Positions 27,383-37,042 are shown, counted from the stretch's first letter. The stretch is DNA of 64,000 bases from Paenibacillus endophyticus (GCF_014192395.1 NZ_JACHXW010000001.1:590028-654027); one strand, 5' to 3'. The notes: generated from the sequence alone by a model not told the origin. Numbers and translations: made by a program.

Positions 27383-28330
27383 ATGTTTCGTTATCTTATG
27401 GGACGACTAGGTATGCTGGCCTTTACACTGTTCTTATTAACCATGTTTGTATTTACACTTATGCATATGGCACCAGGTGATCCTGCAGCATTAATGCTGC
27501 AAGGTTTCGGCGCAACGCCCGACGAAAATATGATTGCATTCTATCAGAACAAATGGGGTTTGGATCAGTCTTTTCTCATGCAGTATGTTTCATGGTTAAT
27601 GGAACTCGCTAAGGGGAATTTGGGTAACTCTTATCTAACAAACAAACCAGTAGTAGAAGAAATAGGTTCGCGAATTAGCATGACACTGTTGCTTCTGATC
27701 AGTTCTTTCACATTGACCTTTCTCATATCGGTACCATTGGGATTGATGGCTGGATTACGGGAGAAAAGCTTGATCGATCGTATTCTATATGGAGCGACAG
27801 TACTGGGTTTATCAGTCCCGCTGTACTGGCTTGCCATATTGCTTATGCTCTCATTTGGTGTAATATGGCCAATATTCCCGATTATCGGCGGTGGCTCCGT
27901 GAGTCACTACGTGTTGCCCGTAGCAGCGATCAGTATGGTTCAAAGCGTCTACTTTATTCGAATGATTCGTTCTTTTACAGTGGAATACAAAAAAACACCC
28001 TACCTGGAGGCAGCCATCTCACGTGGCATCAAACGGAGAATGCTATATCCTTCTTATTTGTTTCGCTCGATGCTAGTTCCTGTGCTTACCATTGTTGGGA
28101 CGAGCTTCCCCAGTTTTTTTGGCGCAACTATTATTATTGAGAACGTCTTCAGTTTTCCTGGGATTGGTAAATATATGCTGGATACGATATATAATCGTGA
28201 TTACCCAGTTATTCAGGGATGTAGTCTGTTGTTGGCAGCTACTATATTTATTCTGAATTTCGTCACGGATGTCAGTTATTATATGGCTGATCCACGTATT
28301 CATCTTGAAAAGCAGAGGTGGGAAAATTGA
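27383..28330 (+). CDS. nikB: Nickel/metallophore ABC transporter permease, NikB-like
   Basis: This 315-residue inner-membrane permease of the DppB/NikB family has MFRYLMGRLGMLAFTLFLL as its first membrane segment, APGDPAALML after it, and a C-terminal EAA region LEAAISRGIKRRMLYPSYLF. ATG 27383 gives the family-like N-terminus and begins two bases after the binding-protein stop; the in-frame ATG 27353 would overlap that gene and add non-family residues. It overlaps the next permease by 13 bases. Confidence 0.88.
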   Translation: MFRYLMGRLGMLAFTLFLLTMFVFTLMHMAPGDPAALMLQGFGATPDENMIAFYQNKWGLDQSFLMQYVSWLMELAKGNLGNSYLTNKPVVEEIGSRISMTLLLLISSFTLTFLISVPLGLMAGLREKSLIDRILYGATVLGLSVPLYWLAILLMLSFGVIWPIFPIIGGGSVSHYVLPVAAISMVQSVYFIRMIRSFTVEYKKTPYLEAAISRGIKRRMLYPSYLFRSMLVPVLTIVGTSFPSFFGATIIIENVFSFPGIGKYMLDTIYNRDYPVIQGCSLLLAATIFILNFVTDVSYYMADPRIHLEKQRWEN

Positions 28331-29139
28331 TAGCCTTCGCATGGAATAATAAGCTATTTGCTGTATCTTTGGCTGTCATTGTTTTGTTGGTTGCGGCTGG
28401 AATTCTTGCGCCATGGCTGCAGCCTTATGATCCCTTCCAACCGGACTATGGGTCCAAGCTGCAAAAACCGAGCCTTCAGCATGTGTTTGGAACAGATTAT
28501 TTAGGCCGTGATATATATAGCAGAGTGTTGTTGGGTATCAAGCACTCTGTATTTCCGGCATTTATTGTCCTCATGCTGGTTGTGCTCATTAGCCTCATAC
28601 TAGGTACATTAAGCGGCTATTATGGAGGACGCTTAGATATGCTATTGATGAGTATAACCGACCTGTTTGTTGCCGTACCCAATATTCTATTGACCATTGT
28701 TATTATTGGATTTCTCGGTTTTGGGATGGAGAACGTATATCTGGCCATAATGCTCTCATGGTGGGCGAGATATGTACGGATTATACGGGGACTCGTTCAT
28801 GATGTGAAGAAGGAGCCTTATATGCTCGCAAGTCGAGTGAGCGGTTCTTTTGGGCTGCCTCATATGGCACGTCATATTTTACCTAATATGATGCCGCAGG
28901 TGCTCACTCTTTCTATCCTCGATGTCAGTAGAGTCATTCTAACGCTGTCAGGCTTGTCCTTTCTCGGAATTGGTGCGCAGCCTCCATCGCCGGAATGGGG
29001 AGTTATGCTGCTCGATGGTAAAAGCTATTTGCAAATTGCCCCGTGGATGGGCTTTTTTCCAGGTTTGATGGTATTTATGACGGCATGCGCATTCCAAATT
29101 AGCGGGGAGAAGCTGCGCAGCCGATACAAGCTAAAATAG
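28318..29139 (+). CDS. nikC: Nickel/metallophore ABC transporter permease, NikC-like
   Basis: This 273-residue DppC/NikC-family permease contains LGRDIYSRVLLGIKHS (the typical GTDxLGRDxxSR segment), five to six membrane segments, the EAA loop LASRVSGSFGLPHMARHILP and GLSFLGIGAQPPSPEWG near the C-terminus. GTG 28318 overlaps the end of the NikB-like gene by 13 bases, indicating coupled translation. It forms the channel together with the preceding permease. Confidence 0.88.
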   Translation: MGKLIAFAWNNKLFAVSLAVIVLLVAAGILAPWLQPYDPFQPDYGSKLQKPSLQHVFGTDYLGRDIYSRVLLGIKHSVFPAFIVLMLVVLISLILGTLSGYYGGRLDMLLMSITDLFVAVPNILLTIVIIGFLGFGMENVYLAIMLSWWARYVRIIRGLVHDVKKEPYMLASRVSGSFGLPHMARHILPNMMPQVLTLSILDVSRVILTLSGLSFLGIGAQPPSPEWGVMLLDGKSYLQIAPWMGFFPGLMVFMTACAFQISGEKLRSRYKLK

Positions 29140-29150
29140 GTGATGAGGAT

Positions 29151-29933
29151 ATGAACATAACTGCCCAAATTAAGAAACTTACCATTAAAAATAGTGACGG
29201 CCAGTGCTTGGTCAAGGATTGTTCCTTTAAACTGCATGAAGGCAAGACACTTTGTTTAATCGGAGAAAGCGGGAGCGGGAAAACGTTGACAAGCAAAGCG
29301 ATGCTGGGTATGCTGCCGAGTTCGATGACAATGACGGGGGAAATGATTTTTCAAGGTTTGGATTTAAGGAGTATCAGCCGCCGTGGTTGGCAGAGGGTGA
29401 GGGGTAAACGAATAGGGGTAATTAACCAACATCCGGAGCAATCACTTCATCCTGCTATCCCAATCGGCAGGCAACTAAGTGATTTGGTGAGAAGTCACTT
29501 GCCTTTGACGAGAGCTGAGGCAGAACGCAAGGCAAAAGCAATGCTTGCCAGAGTATCACTTCCGCGTATCGATGCCATGATGGGCAGTTATCCATCTGAG
29601 TTGAGCGGCGGAATGAGTCAGCGCGTAATGATTGCAATGGCATTATTGCTTGAGCCGGAGCTCCTACTAGCAGATGAACCAACGAGTGCGCTGGATGTGA
29701 TGACGCAGGCGGAGATTTTAGCGCTGTTGAATGAAATTGTGAAAGAGCGGAAGATGAGTATGCTGTTCATCACGCATGACTTGAATATTGCGAATTATTT
29801 GGCTGATTCAATCGCGATCATGCATCAGGGAGAGATCGTTGAATATGGCACTGTGAGCGATGTGCAAAATCAGCCGAAGCATCCATATACAAGAGAACTT
29901 TGGTATTATCATCAAAAATTTAATGTTGATTAG
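29151..29933 (+). CDS. nikD: Nickel/metallophore ABC transporter ATPase, NikD-like
   Basis: This 260-residue ABC ATPase has Walker A GESGSGKT (about residues 40-47), the signature LSGGMSQR (about 150), Walker B LLLADEPTSALD and the switch His in FITHDL. It starts 11 bases after the NikC-like gene. With the NikE-like ATPase it powers uptake. Its presence contrasts with the four sugar importers in this window, none of which encodes an ATPase. Confidence 0.9.
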   Translation: MNITAQIKKLTIKNSDGQCLVKDCSFKLHEGKTLCLIGESGSGKTLTSKAMLGMLPSSMTMTGEMIFQGLDLRSISRRGWQRVRGKRIGVINQHPEQSLHPAIPIGRQLSDLVRSHLPLTRAEAERKAKAMLARVSLPRIDAMMGSYPSELSGGMSQRVMIAMALLLEPELLLADEPTSALDVMTQAEILALLNEIVKERKMSMLFITHDLNIANYLADSIAIMHQGEIVEYGTVSDVQNQPKHPYTRELWYYHQKFNVD

Positions 29934-29951
29934 GGGAAGAGGTTGGCTGCT

Positions 29952-30758
29952 ATGCTCGAGATTAATCAACTTTCCAAATCAGTCGGTGAAAAGATCATAT
30001 TGGATAAATTGGAGATTCGCCTGCCTATTGGTCGTTCGCTGGCAGTCGTTGGAGAGAGCGGAAGCGGGAAGTCTACGCTTGCTAAGATGATCATGGCGCT
30101 TGCGCGTCCGACTTCGGGATCGATTTCCTTTAATGGGGTAGTTGCACCTCAGCACAAAACCTCGGATTTTAAGGCATGGTACAGGCAAATTCAGCTTGTA
30201 TTTCAGAATACAGCTGCTTCGCTGGATCCGCGTATGACGATTATGCAAAGCATAGAGGAGCCGCTTCGATATTTCACAAAACTAGAGAAGTCGGATAGGA
30301 AGCAACGGGCAGCAGAATATGCCGATTTGGTAGGTTTGCCCTCTATGCTGCTTACCTCACTGCCGAATCAGCTCAGCGGTGGGCAGTACCAGCGAGCTTG
30401 CATTGCCAAAGCTCTTATTCTAAAGCCTAAGCTTCTCGTATGCGATGAAATTGTTTCCAATCTGGATGTCATTCATCAGTATAAAATCATTAAGTTGCTT
30501 CAGAAGCTCCGAGAGGAGCAGAAACTCTCGCTGGTGTTTATCACACATGATCTCTCCTTAGTATCCCGTTTAAGTGATCAGATCATGGTTATGAAGAACG
30601 GGAGAATGGTTGAGCTGTTTAACTCAGAGGCTCTGCATTCTGAAGATCGACATCCATATACACGTTCATTACTGGAGACAGCAAAGCTGATCGGCAGGCG
30701 CAACGAAGAAGACAGCCACATCGCCGACATGGTTAAGAAAACTACTATTTCAATATAG
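29952..30758 (+). CDS. nikE: Nickel/metallophore ABC transporter ATPase, NikE-like
   Basis: This 268-residue ABC ATPase has Walker A GESGSGKST, the signature LSGGQYQRACIAKAL, and a Walker B region VCDEIVSNLD; the VSNLD form instead of TSALD is characteristic of NikE. ATG 29952 is preferred to TTG 29943 because AGGGGAAGAGG ends nine bases before it. It is the last gene of the operon and is followed by a strong terminator. Confidence 0.88.
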   Translation: MLEINQLSKSVGEKIILDKLEIRLPIGRSLAVVGESGSGKSTLAKMIMALARPTSGSISFNGVVAPQHKTSDFKAWYRQIQLVFQNTAASLDPRMTIMQSIEEPLRYFTKLEKSDRKQRAAEYADLVGLPSMLLTSLPNQLSGGQYQRACIAKALILKPKLLVCDEIVSNLDVIHQYKIIKLLQKLREEQKLSLVFITHDLSLVSRLSDQIMVMKNGRMVELFNSEALHSEDRHPYTRSLLETAKLIGRRNEEDSHIADMVKKTTISI

Positions 30759-30787
30759 AATTGCGCAACGAGGAAATTTTATCGAAC

Positions 30788-30832
30788 GAAAGAAGGAGCA
30801 GCTGCCTCGGCAGCTGCTTCTTCTTTCTTGTA
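30788..30832 (+). terminator. Rho-independent terminator after the metal importer
   Basis: A long stem, GAAAGAAGGAGCAGCTGC with its near-perfect complement, closes on a short CTCG loop and is followed by a T-rich stretch. It ends the five-gene transport operon. Confidence 0.8.
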
Positions 30833-31143
30833 ACGTCCATCCTAGGCGTAATTGGTAGAGGGAAACCTGCGTCTTGGGTTCCTTTTCACGATTGAATGCG
30901 AAATAGACGTTATCTGAGCCTTTCCGATGGATCAGCTAAGCCGGATGTACGGAGCAAAAAAACAGCATATTCAATTCTCTTACGGTTAGCTGGCAGGCCT
31001 AATCAAAAAGGACGCAAGTTTGAAGGTCCGAAAGTTATGTTGCACAATGGCGCACATTTGTGTAATATAGCATATAAATGTAATGGTATATTAAAATATG
31101 TTATAACGTACGAGTTGATTGAGCTACGAATGGAGGAATTCGA
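30833..31143. other. Intergenic region before the threonine-degradation genes
   Basis: About 310 bases. The last 130 bases are AT-rich and must hold the promoter; TGGTATATT near 31085 resembles an extended -10 element, but no matching -35 is visible. A 92-codon open frame from 30896 has no ribosome binding site or recognisable content. Confidence 0.4.
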
Positions 31144-32337
31144 ATGGCAAGCCCGACTTTATTCTCGTTTATAACCGAACAACTGGCCGATCTGAAGGCC
31201 CGGGGGCTATACAATACGATCGAGCCGCTGGAGAGCGCGAACGGTCCGGTCATCCGAATGGGAGGCCGGTCGTTCGTGAATTTGTCTTCCAATAATTATT
31301 TGGGATTGGCGACCGACAAGAGGCTCATAGACGCTGCCGTTCAGGCCACGATACAATTCGGGGTCGGCAGCGGCGCCGTTCGCACGATTAATGGGACGTT
31401 GTCCCTTCACATCGAGCTGGAGGAGAAGCTGGCGGCATTCAAAGGAACGGAAGCAGCTGTTGCGTATCCGTCGGGATTTAACTGCAATATGGCAGCGATC
31501 TCGGCCATCATGGGTGATGGGGATGCAATTCTGTCGGATGAACTTAACCACGCCTCCATTATCGACGGCTGCCGGCTGACGAAGTCGAAGGTAATCAGGT
31601 ACAGCCACTCCGACATGGATGATCTTCGGACGAAGGCTAGGGAGGCCAGGGAGTCGGGCCGGTACGCGAAAATTATGGTCATCTCGGATGGCGTGTTCTC
31701 CATGGACGGCGATATCGCGAAACTGCCCGAGATCGTGGACATTGCGGAGACCTATGACCTGATCACTTATGTGGACGACGCCCATGGTTCCGGGGTGCTC
31801 GGCGGCGGTGCGGGTACCGTGAAGCACTTTGGTCTGTCTGGCCGCGTCGACTTGCAAATCGGAACACTGTCCAAGGCAGTCGGCGTCGTCGGAGGGTATG
31901 TGGCATGCTCCCAAGCGGTTGCGGACTGGCTCAAGGCTCGAAGCCGACCGTTCCTCTTCTCGACATCGCTACCGCCGGGGGCGGTGGCAGCAAGCATCGC
32001 GGCGATTGACCTGCTGCAAGAGAGTCGTGATCTGCAGGAGCAGCTGTGGAACAACGCATCCTATCTGCAGAATGGCCTGCGGAGGCTAGGATTCTCTCTC
32101 GGCCCGACGGCGACGCCGATAACACCTTGCATCGTCGGAGACGAAGAGAAGACGCAGCGCTTCAGCGCCATGCTGTATGAGGAAGGCATATTCGCGAAAG
32201 CGATCGTGTTCCCGACCGTACCGAAAGGAACGGGCCGCATCCGAAACATGCCGACCTCCGAGCATACGTCAGAGATGCTCGACCGAGCACTCGCCGCTTA
32301 CGAGAAGGTGGGCTGCGAGCTCGGAATTATCGGATAG
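31144..32337 (+). CDS. kbl: Glycine C-acetyltransferase (2-amino-3-ketobutyrate CoA ligase)
   Basis: This 397-residue PLP enzyme of the alpha-oxoamine synthase family has [16 protein letters not shown] near residue 45, the [11 protein letters not shown] glycine-rich stretch, [10 protein letters not shown] and the PLP-binding Lys244 in [12 protein letters not shown]. It cleaves 2-amino-3-oxobutyrate with CoA to glycine and acetyl-CoA. The threonine dehydrogenase that makes its unstable substrate is encoded 12 bases downstream, which makes the Kbl assignment firm over related synthases such as BioF. GGAGG precedes the ATG. Confidence 0.92.
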   Translation: MASPTLFSFITEQLADLKARGLYNTIEPLESANGPVIRMGGRSFVNLSSNNYLGLATDKRLIDAAVQATIQFGVGSGAVRTINGTLSLHIELEEKLAAFKGTEAAVAYPSGFNCNMAAISAIMGDGDAILSDELNHASIIDGCRLTKSKVIRYSHSDMDDLRTKAREARESGRYAKIMVISDGVFSMDGDIAKLPEIVDIAETYDLITYVDDAHGSGVLGGGAGTVKHFGLSGRVDLQIGTLSKAVGVVGGYVACSQAVADWLKARSRPFLFSTSLPPGAVAASIAAIDLLQESRDLQEQLWNNASYLQNGLRRLGFSLGPTATPITPCIVGDEEKTQRFSAMLYEEGIFAKAIVFPTVPKGTGRIRNMPTSEHTSEMLDRALAAYEKVGCELGIIG

Positions 32338-32349
32338 GAGGAATGCGAG

Positions 32350-33324
32350 ATGAAGCGAATACTGTTAACCGGTGCGCTTGGACAGATCGGGAGTGAGATG
32401 GCGGTCAAACTTCGGGAATTGTATGGGGATGACGCGGTGTTAGCGACGGACATTCGGAAAGATCATAGCGAGGCAGCGCAGGGCGGTCCGTTCCGGCTGT
32501 TGGACGTCACCGATGGCCGGGCGTTCCATGAAGCGGCAAGGGCGCACCGGGCCGATGCGATCATCCACCTGGCGGCCCTATTGTCCGCGACAGCGGAAGC
32601 AAAGCCGATGTTTGCTTGGCAGCTAAATATGGGAGGGTTGCTGAACGCGCTGGAGACGACCCGGGAACTGGGCTGTCAGTTGTTCGCGCCAAGCTCGATC
32701 GCCGCGTTCGGCCCGGACGCCCCCAGGCAAGGCACGCCGCAGGACACGTGGCTGCGGCCGGCGACGATGTACGGGATTAGCAAAGCTGCAGGCGAGCAGT
32801 TATGCGAATATTATTACAGAAAATATGACGTGGACGCGAGAGGCTTGCGTTTTCCAGGTTTGGTCTCGCACACCGCCCCTCCGGGTGGCGGAACGACCGA
32901 TTACGCCGTCGAAATGTACGTCTATGCCATCAAAAGCGGCCGTTATACCTCATACATCGGCAAAGGAACATACCTAGATATGATGTATATGCCGGATGCG
33001 ATAGCATCCGTCGTCAGCTTAATGGAAGCTGATGCTTCCCGGTTGAAGCGGCGCAATGCCTATAATGTCACGGCCATGAGCGTCGATCCCGAAGCCATTG
33101 CGGCCAGCATTCGCAGACGACTCCCGGATTTCGAGCTCCGCTTCGACATCGACCCTCTTCGACAAGAGATCGCGGACGGATGGCCGGACGCGATAGATGC
33201 TTCAGCCGCGTGCAAAGAATGGGATTTCCGGCCCGCTTATGATTTGGACCGAACGACCGACGACATGCTGGCGACTCTGCACCGCAAGCTTCCTGATAGC
33301 GAGAAAGGCGCGATTTTGTTATGA
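32350..33324 (+). CDS. L-threonine 3-dehydrogenase, SDR (epimerase-like) type
   Basis: This 324-residue extended short-chain dehydrogenase has the NAD-binding glycine motif TGALGQIGSE at residues 6-15, the catalytic Tyr141 and Lys145 in YGISKAAGE, and DMMYMPDAI near residue 212, typical of the UDP-galactose-epimerase-like threonine dehydrogenases. It oxidises L-threonine to 2-amino-3-oxobutyrate, which the preceding Kbl cleaves. TAGGAGG provides the ribosome binding site. Confidence 0.9.
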   Translation: MKRILLTGALGQIGSEMAVKLRELYGDDAVLATDIRKDHSEAAQGGPFRLLDVTDGRAFHEAARAHRADAIIHLAALLSATAEAKPMFAWQLNMGGLLNALETTRELGCQLFAPSSIAAFGPDAPRQGTPQDTWLRPATMYGISKAAGEQLCEYYYRKYDVDARGLRFPGLVSHTAPPGGGTTDYAVEMYVYAIKSGRYTSYIGKGTYLDMMYMPDAIASVVSLMEADASRLKRRNAYNVTAMSVDPEAIAASIRRRLPDFELRFDIDPLRQEIADGWPDAIDASAACKEWDFRPAYDLDRTTDDMLATLHRKLPDSEKGAILL

Positions 33325-33372
33325 TACGGTTGAGATAAACGATATGACAAAATTGCGAGGAGGCTGATTTCT

Positions 33373-33942
33373 TTGGAGCCCATCCATAAAAAAGTCGGTA
33401 AAAATCTGCATGCCATTCGGAAGTCGAGGGGCCTCAGCCTTGACAACCTCGCGGAAATGACCGGTGTGAGCAAAGCGATGCTGGGCCAAATTGAACGAGG
33501 GGATTCCAATCCGACGATCTCTGTGCTATGGCGTATCGTGAACGGTCTGGGCATCTCGTTCACGACATTGATAGATGAGGTAGATTCGGACGTCACGATA
33601 GCAGCGCCGGGCGATCTGGAACCGTTCTCGGAGGAAGAAGGGGCATACCGTACATTCCCGTTGTTCCCTTACCGGCTGCGGAACAAATTCGAATCCTACT
33701 TGGTCATAATCGAGCCGGGCTGCGAGCATGGCTCCGAGCCTCATAACGACGGCGTAGAAGAGTATTTATTCGTTCAGCAGGGTGTTCTGGAGCTGCTGCA
33801 CGGGAGCGAACGCTATGAAGTGCCTGCGGGCAGCGCGGTTCATTTCCACGCGAATCAGCCCCATACGTACCGTAATGCTGGCGCGGAAACGGCGAAGTTC
33901 TTTGCCGTCATCTTCTATGCGGACGCAGGGGCACGGGGCTAG
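33373..33942 (+). CDS. XRE-family regulator with C-terminal cupin domain
   Basis: This 189-residue protein has an N-terminal helix-turn-helix (about 8-62; LDNLAEMTGVSKAMLGQIE) and a cupin barrel (about 100-185; PHNDGVEEYLFVQQGVLEL, HFHANQPHTYRN). The type includes regulators of amino-acid and polyamine metabolism that sense small ligands through the cupin. It follows the threonine genes by 48 bases and probably controls them. The start is TTG, with AGGAGG nine bases upstream; no better start exists. Confidence 0.88.
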   Translation: MEPIHKKVGKNLHAIRKSRGLSLDNLAEMTGVSKAMLGQIERGDSNPTISVLWRIVNGLGISFTTLIDEVDSDVTIAAPGDLEPFSEEEGAYRTFPLFPYRLRNKFESYLVIIEPGCEHGSEPHNDGVEEYLFVQQGVLELLHGSERYEVPAGSAVHFHANQPHTYRNAGAETAKFFAVIFYADAGARG

Positions 33943-34121
33943 TTCGCATACACGAGGTTTGACCATCGACGTGTGACCGAGCTCCATGCGATGCTCGCTT
34001 CGTCCAAGTGAATAATACGCCTACGGACTCGCTTCGGTTATACAGTATCGACTCGGAGGAAACTGCTGGCGATTATTCGGCATTGGTCGATGTAGGCGGC
34101 CAAGAGCATAAAGGCAATATA

Positions 34122-34146
34122 AACCGCGTAAACCGCGGTTTTTTTG
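34122..34146 (+). terminator. Rho-independent terminator
   Basis: AACCGCG and CGCGGTT form a 7-bp stem over a short loop, followed directly by a run of seven T residues. Confidence 0.75.
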
Positions 34147-34344
34147 TTTGTAAGGATATAGGGCGAATTATGGCTTAACTTCAACTAACATATGGCGCGT
34201 CTGAATCTTAATTCCGGACATGAAGTCGGAAGAAGGAGTGGAATTGGCGCTTATCATCGCTCCGCCTGCCACAGCACCTGTTGATTCTTCAGCCAAAATA
34301 CGGAGGACTACCAGTTCCTTAATCATTTTGTCGAATATGTACGT

Positions 34345-34384
34345 AAAGAGACCGTGTCCACTAACAAACTGGTCTCTTTTTTTC
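34345..34384 (+). terminator. Rho-independent terminator
   Basis: AAGAGACC (34346-34353) pairs with GGTCTCTT (34371-34378), followed by a T-run. It insulates the next gene from upstream transcription. Confidence 0.7.
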
Positions 34385-34515
34385 GAAAATAAGAAAAACG
34401 ATTAACTTGCATATCGTATTGTTTATTGAAATTGACTATACTTTATTGCCGCTATATTTTGATGATAGTGAAAGGAATACCTTGATTTCATTGCGTTCTC
34501 GAATGGAGGTATAAA

Positions 34516-34572
34516 TTGCTTGATGGGGGATATGGCACTGTGATAATATGACCTTATTATCTAAACGTTTAA
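34516..34572 (+). promoter_or_regulatory. Extended -10 promoter followed by the operator TCTAAACGTTTAA
   Basis: TGTGATAAT (34539-34547) is an extended -10 with a TTGCTT at 34516-34521 that is rather distant (20 bp). The palindromic operator TCTAAACGTTTAA (34560-34572) starts 12 bases after the -10, so it covers the transcript start. The identical 13-mer lies 15 bases after the -10 of the importer at 38615. It resembles cre, or the operator of another LacI-family repressor. Confidence 0.55.
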
Positions 34573-34595
34573 ATTATAATGATAGGAGTGAGAGC

Positions 34596-37022
34596 TTGAA
34601 ACGGCTTCGTAATGATACTTTTGAAATATGCCTGTCTTCGCACGGGACTGTGGAATCCATCCTATTGACAGACGACCCGGAAAAGATGAACTGGGTAATC
34701 GATGCGCAATATGTAAAGGACGCTGGATATGGGAATCAGGATAAACGTTTTGGACATTGGAGCGCTAAAATCGATAATGAAATGATTGAAAGCACTAGCT
34801 TGCAGACGCATATGGAAGTTAAGGATGATCAATCGGCTATTGTTACTTTTTTACACGATAAATTTAAAGTCCGGTATGAGTACCTCCTTAATCATAACGG
34901 TGAATGGACATGGAAGATTCGTTGTTCAAACCCAACCAATGATCCTATAGTCGTAAAGGGATTTCATAGCTGGTTTTCTCTTGCGTATATTATGTTCCGT
35001 GATCATGATGTGTTGAGGAATATGAACCACTCTTGCGCGGTATTCCCGCATTTGGGAGGGGATTTTACCAAATTCGCAGCTATGCGCAGAAGCCACAAGG
35101 CTCCTCATCTTGCCATCTACAGCACGGGCGAACGGGTTAGCGCTTTCGGGACGTATTGCAGTTATGTGAACCGTTTTTTGGAACAGGTCTCTCCGTCATT
35201 GGATGGAATGCTGTACCACCGATTGTCGTTTGTTGAGGATGGAAGCGCTATGGGGCAGTCTGCAGACAGCGATTGGATTTATGGCGGAGATTATTCGTCT
35301 GTTACGCTTGGGCCTAGCGACGAAAAAACTTGGTCCTTTGTTTTTGCACCATTTCAACATCAAGAGGATTTTTATAAAAAGGCGAAAAGGTACGGGCATC
35401 CGCATTGGACATATTCGCCCGTGACGACGACGGAAGGAAAGTTTTTTGCTGAAGTGATACTGCCGGATAATGATTCTTTACTTGGGGTTAAGCTTATAAG
35501 CGTAAGAGAAGAAGGTGGCACCATTGAGGAGATCGACATTTCAAATGCGTTTCATGTGATTTCTGATGAAAAATCTAAACGTTTACGTGCGGTGCTGCCA
35601 CTACGGACAGCTGGAGAGATTAAGATAGTAGCTAAACTCGATAGCGGAAAATACGATGTTTTAGTAGGAAATGTTCTTGAACCCGTTCATAAGATACTTG
35701 AGGAGAGGGCAGCGTGGTTATGTAACCATAGTTTTAATACGTTCCAAGAAACTCGCCCTTATGCCTGTTTGCCTTTATCGAATCAAGGAGAATCGCTTGG
35801 CAAATTATCTTTTATTCTGATGAAAAATCTGCTATCTGCTCCAATTCCGGAACAAGTCAGCAAAGTTGAAAGGTCTGCGTTCCATGATCTAAAGCACCAT
35901 TGGTTTGAAGATGGTGATTTTATGAGCCCGATACCGCTGTATGGATCTTTTTACCGTATATATGATTTTGATTACATTGGACATGTATTTTATTTATTAT
36001 CCCAATTTGATGAATCGTTTTTGCAATATGGAAAACCAGAAGCCTATTTATGCTGGGCTGCGGAAATCATGTGTATGCGGCTGGATCCGGATTGCCACCA
36101 AAACAAACGGGAAAAAGAAGAAGCCGGGCTTGTAGGCGTATTTATTTTATATATTGGCGACTTGTTAGCGGATTTGAAAAAGAGTGCGTTCATTTATTGG
36201 TATGAGAAGCTAGACAAACTATGGCTGGCATTCGTAGAAGGTCTAAAGCAAGGTTCGCAAGGGTACCAAGGTGCCATCACGGAGCATTTCTATGATAATG
36301 CAGGATTTGGCCTTACATGTGAAGCGTTGTGCCTAGCCGAATTAACGGATGAAGCGGAATTGTATGCCCCGCTGATTATTGCGAATATCGGATACAGCAA
36401 TGATTATAGAGCGAATGCTCCGGACCGCTGGTGGGAGGCATTGTCATTTATGACGCACTCCTTATGGGGAGGATTAGTAGCAGGTGCTGCTCGGGCTGCT
36501 TATGAAACAATTGGAGATACGCGCTTGTTGGAAGCAGGTTACCGTGCAACAATGGCTGTTTTTAATTGTTACGATTGGAATGTTTACTCGACAACTCGCA
36601 AACTAAAGCCGGGTGAGGCTGCTTCTACGTACAGCATTGCGGCTCCGAATTTAAATATGCCCGAGATCTCCAGGAATCGTTTTGGGCAATCCATATTTAA
36701 AAAGTCGAGCGATCCCTTGTTCAGCAGCCTGTTTTCTACGATTGAAGGCGACGATTGGGATATGGGAGAAGAACTCGTTGCATATATGCTTGGTTTCGGT
36801 TCGACGACGTATATTTATACGGATGAAGAAGGCGGGCTTAGCTGTGTAAATGGGTTTATTGAGCCTAGAGAAAAGGGATGGGAGATTACAAGTTATGCCG
36901 CATATCCAACTAGATATGTAATGAGGGAGAAAGGACTTACGTTCATATCAAAAGAAGGGGAGATCGTAAGGAGCGTATTATTCATGGATGGTACGTTTGA
37001 ACGTACTGAAGTTAAAAAATAA
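34596..37022 (+). CDS. Cytoplasmic DUF5695-like protein, probable carbohydrate-active enzyme
   Basis: This 808-residue protein has no signal peptide or membrane segment. An N-terminal beta-rich half (to about residue 300) is followed by an alpha-helical region suggestive of an (alpha/alpha) barrel, with many Trp/Tyr/Asp clusters such as DRWWEALSFMTHSLWGG. It appears to be a paralogue of the first 1000 residues of the giant secreted protein at 41908: compare SSVTLGPSDEKTWSFVFAP with SSLVLGPNEEKTYQFKFSA, and the WW-containing barrel segment. TTG 34596 is chosen because AGGAG lies seven bases upstream; ATG 34548 has no such site and would lie at the predicted transcript start. I infer that it processes the imported product of the secreted paralogue. 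The family name is tentative. Confidence 0.7.
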   Translation: MKRLRNDTFEICLSSHGTVESILLTDDPEKMNWVIDAQYVKDAGYGNQDKRFGHWSAKIDNEMIESTSLQTHMEVKDDQSAIVTFLHDKFKVRYEYLLNHNGEWTWKIRCSNPTNDPIVVKGFHSWFSLAYIMFRDHDVLRNMNHSCAVFPHLGGDFTKFAAMRRSHKAPHLAIYSTGERVSAFGTYCSYVNRFLEQVSPSLDGMLYHRLSFVEDGSAMGQSADSDWIYGGDYSSVTLGPSDEKTWSFVFAPFQHQEDFYKKAKRYGHPHWTYSPVTTTEGKFFAEVILPDNDSLLGVKLISVREEGGTIEEIDISNAFHVISDEKSKRLRAVLPLRTAGEIKIVAKLDSGKYDVLVGNVLEPVHKILEERAAWLCNHSFNTFQETRPYACLPLSNQGESLGKLSFILMKNLLSAPIPEQVSKVERSAFHDLKHHWFEDGDFMSPIPLYGSFYRIYDFDYIGHVFYLLSQFDESFLQYGKPEAYLCWAAEIMCMRLDPDCHQNKREKEEAGLVGVFILYIGDLLADLKKSAFIYWYEKLDKLWLAFVEGLKQGSQGYQGAITEHFYDNAGFGLTCEALCLAELTDEAELYAPLIIANIGYSNDYRANAPDRWWEALSFMTHSLWGGLVAGAARAAYETIGDTRLLEAGYRATMAVFNCYDWNVYSTTRKLKPGEAASTYSIAAPNLNMPEISRNRFGQSIFKKSSDPLFSSLFSTIEGDDWDMGEELVAYMLGFGSTTYIYTDEEGGLSCVNGFIEPREKGWEITSYAAYPTRYVMREKGLTFISKEGEIVRSVLFMDGTFERTEVKK

Positions 37023-37042
37023 CAAGAGCCATCCTGGGCGAA

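Larger units (their letters stand above)
33943..34595. other. Intergenic region with two terminators and a promoter
   Basis: About 650 bases. It holds terminators at 34122-34146 and 34345-34384 and the promoter and operator of the next gene (34516-34572). The part 33943-34110 has protein-like stretches but no intact frame. A 61-codon frame at 34220-34405 runs through the second terminator and is not credible. Confidence 0.5.

Noticed and set aside
30841..30895. tRNA-like stretch with GTAATTGGTAGAGG resembling a D-loop
   Set aside because: No matching acceptor stem, anticodon arm or GGTTCGAATCC-type T-loop follows, so no cloverleaf can be drawn.
30896..31174. 92-codon open frame before kbl
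   Set aside because: It lacks a ribosome binding site and recognisable content, and overlaps the kbl ribosome binding site and start.
31207..31914. 235-codon minus-strand open frame opposite kbl
   Set aside because: Shadow of a well-conserved PLP enzyme; the His/Arg/Asp-rich composition is typical of an antisense frame.
34220..34405. 61-codon open frame after the XRE-cupin gene
   Set aside because: It runs through the terminator at 34345-34384 and has no recognisable domain.
34421..34460. TTGACT and TATTTT as an alternative promoter for the cytoplasmic DUF5695-like gene
   Set aside because: Spacing is good (17 bp), but it lies about 85 bases further upstream; the extended -10 at 34539-34547 with the adjacent operator matches the architecture of the co-regulated importer better, although both could be used.
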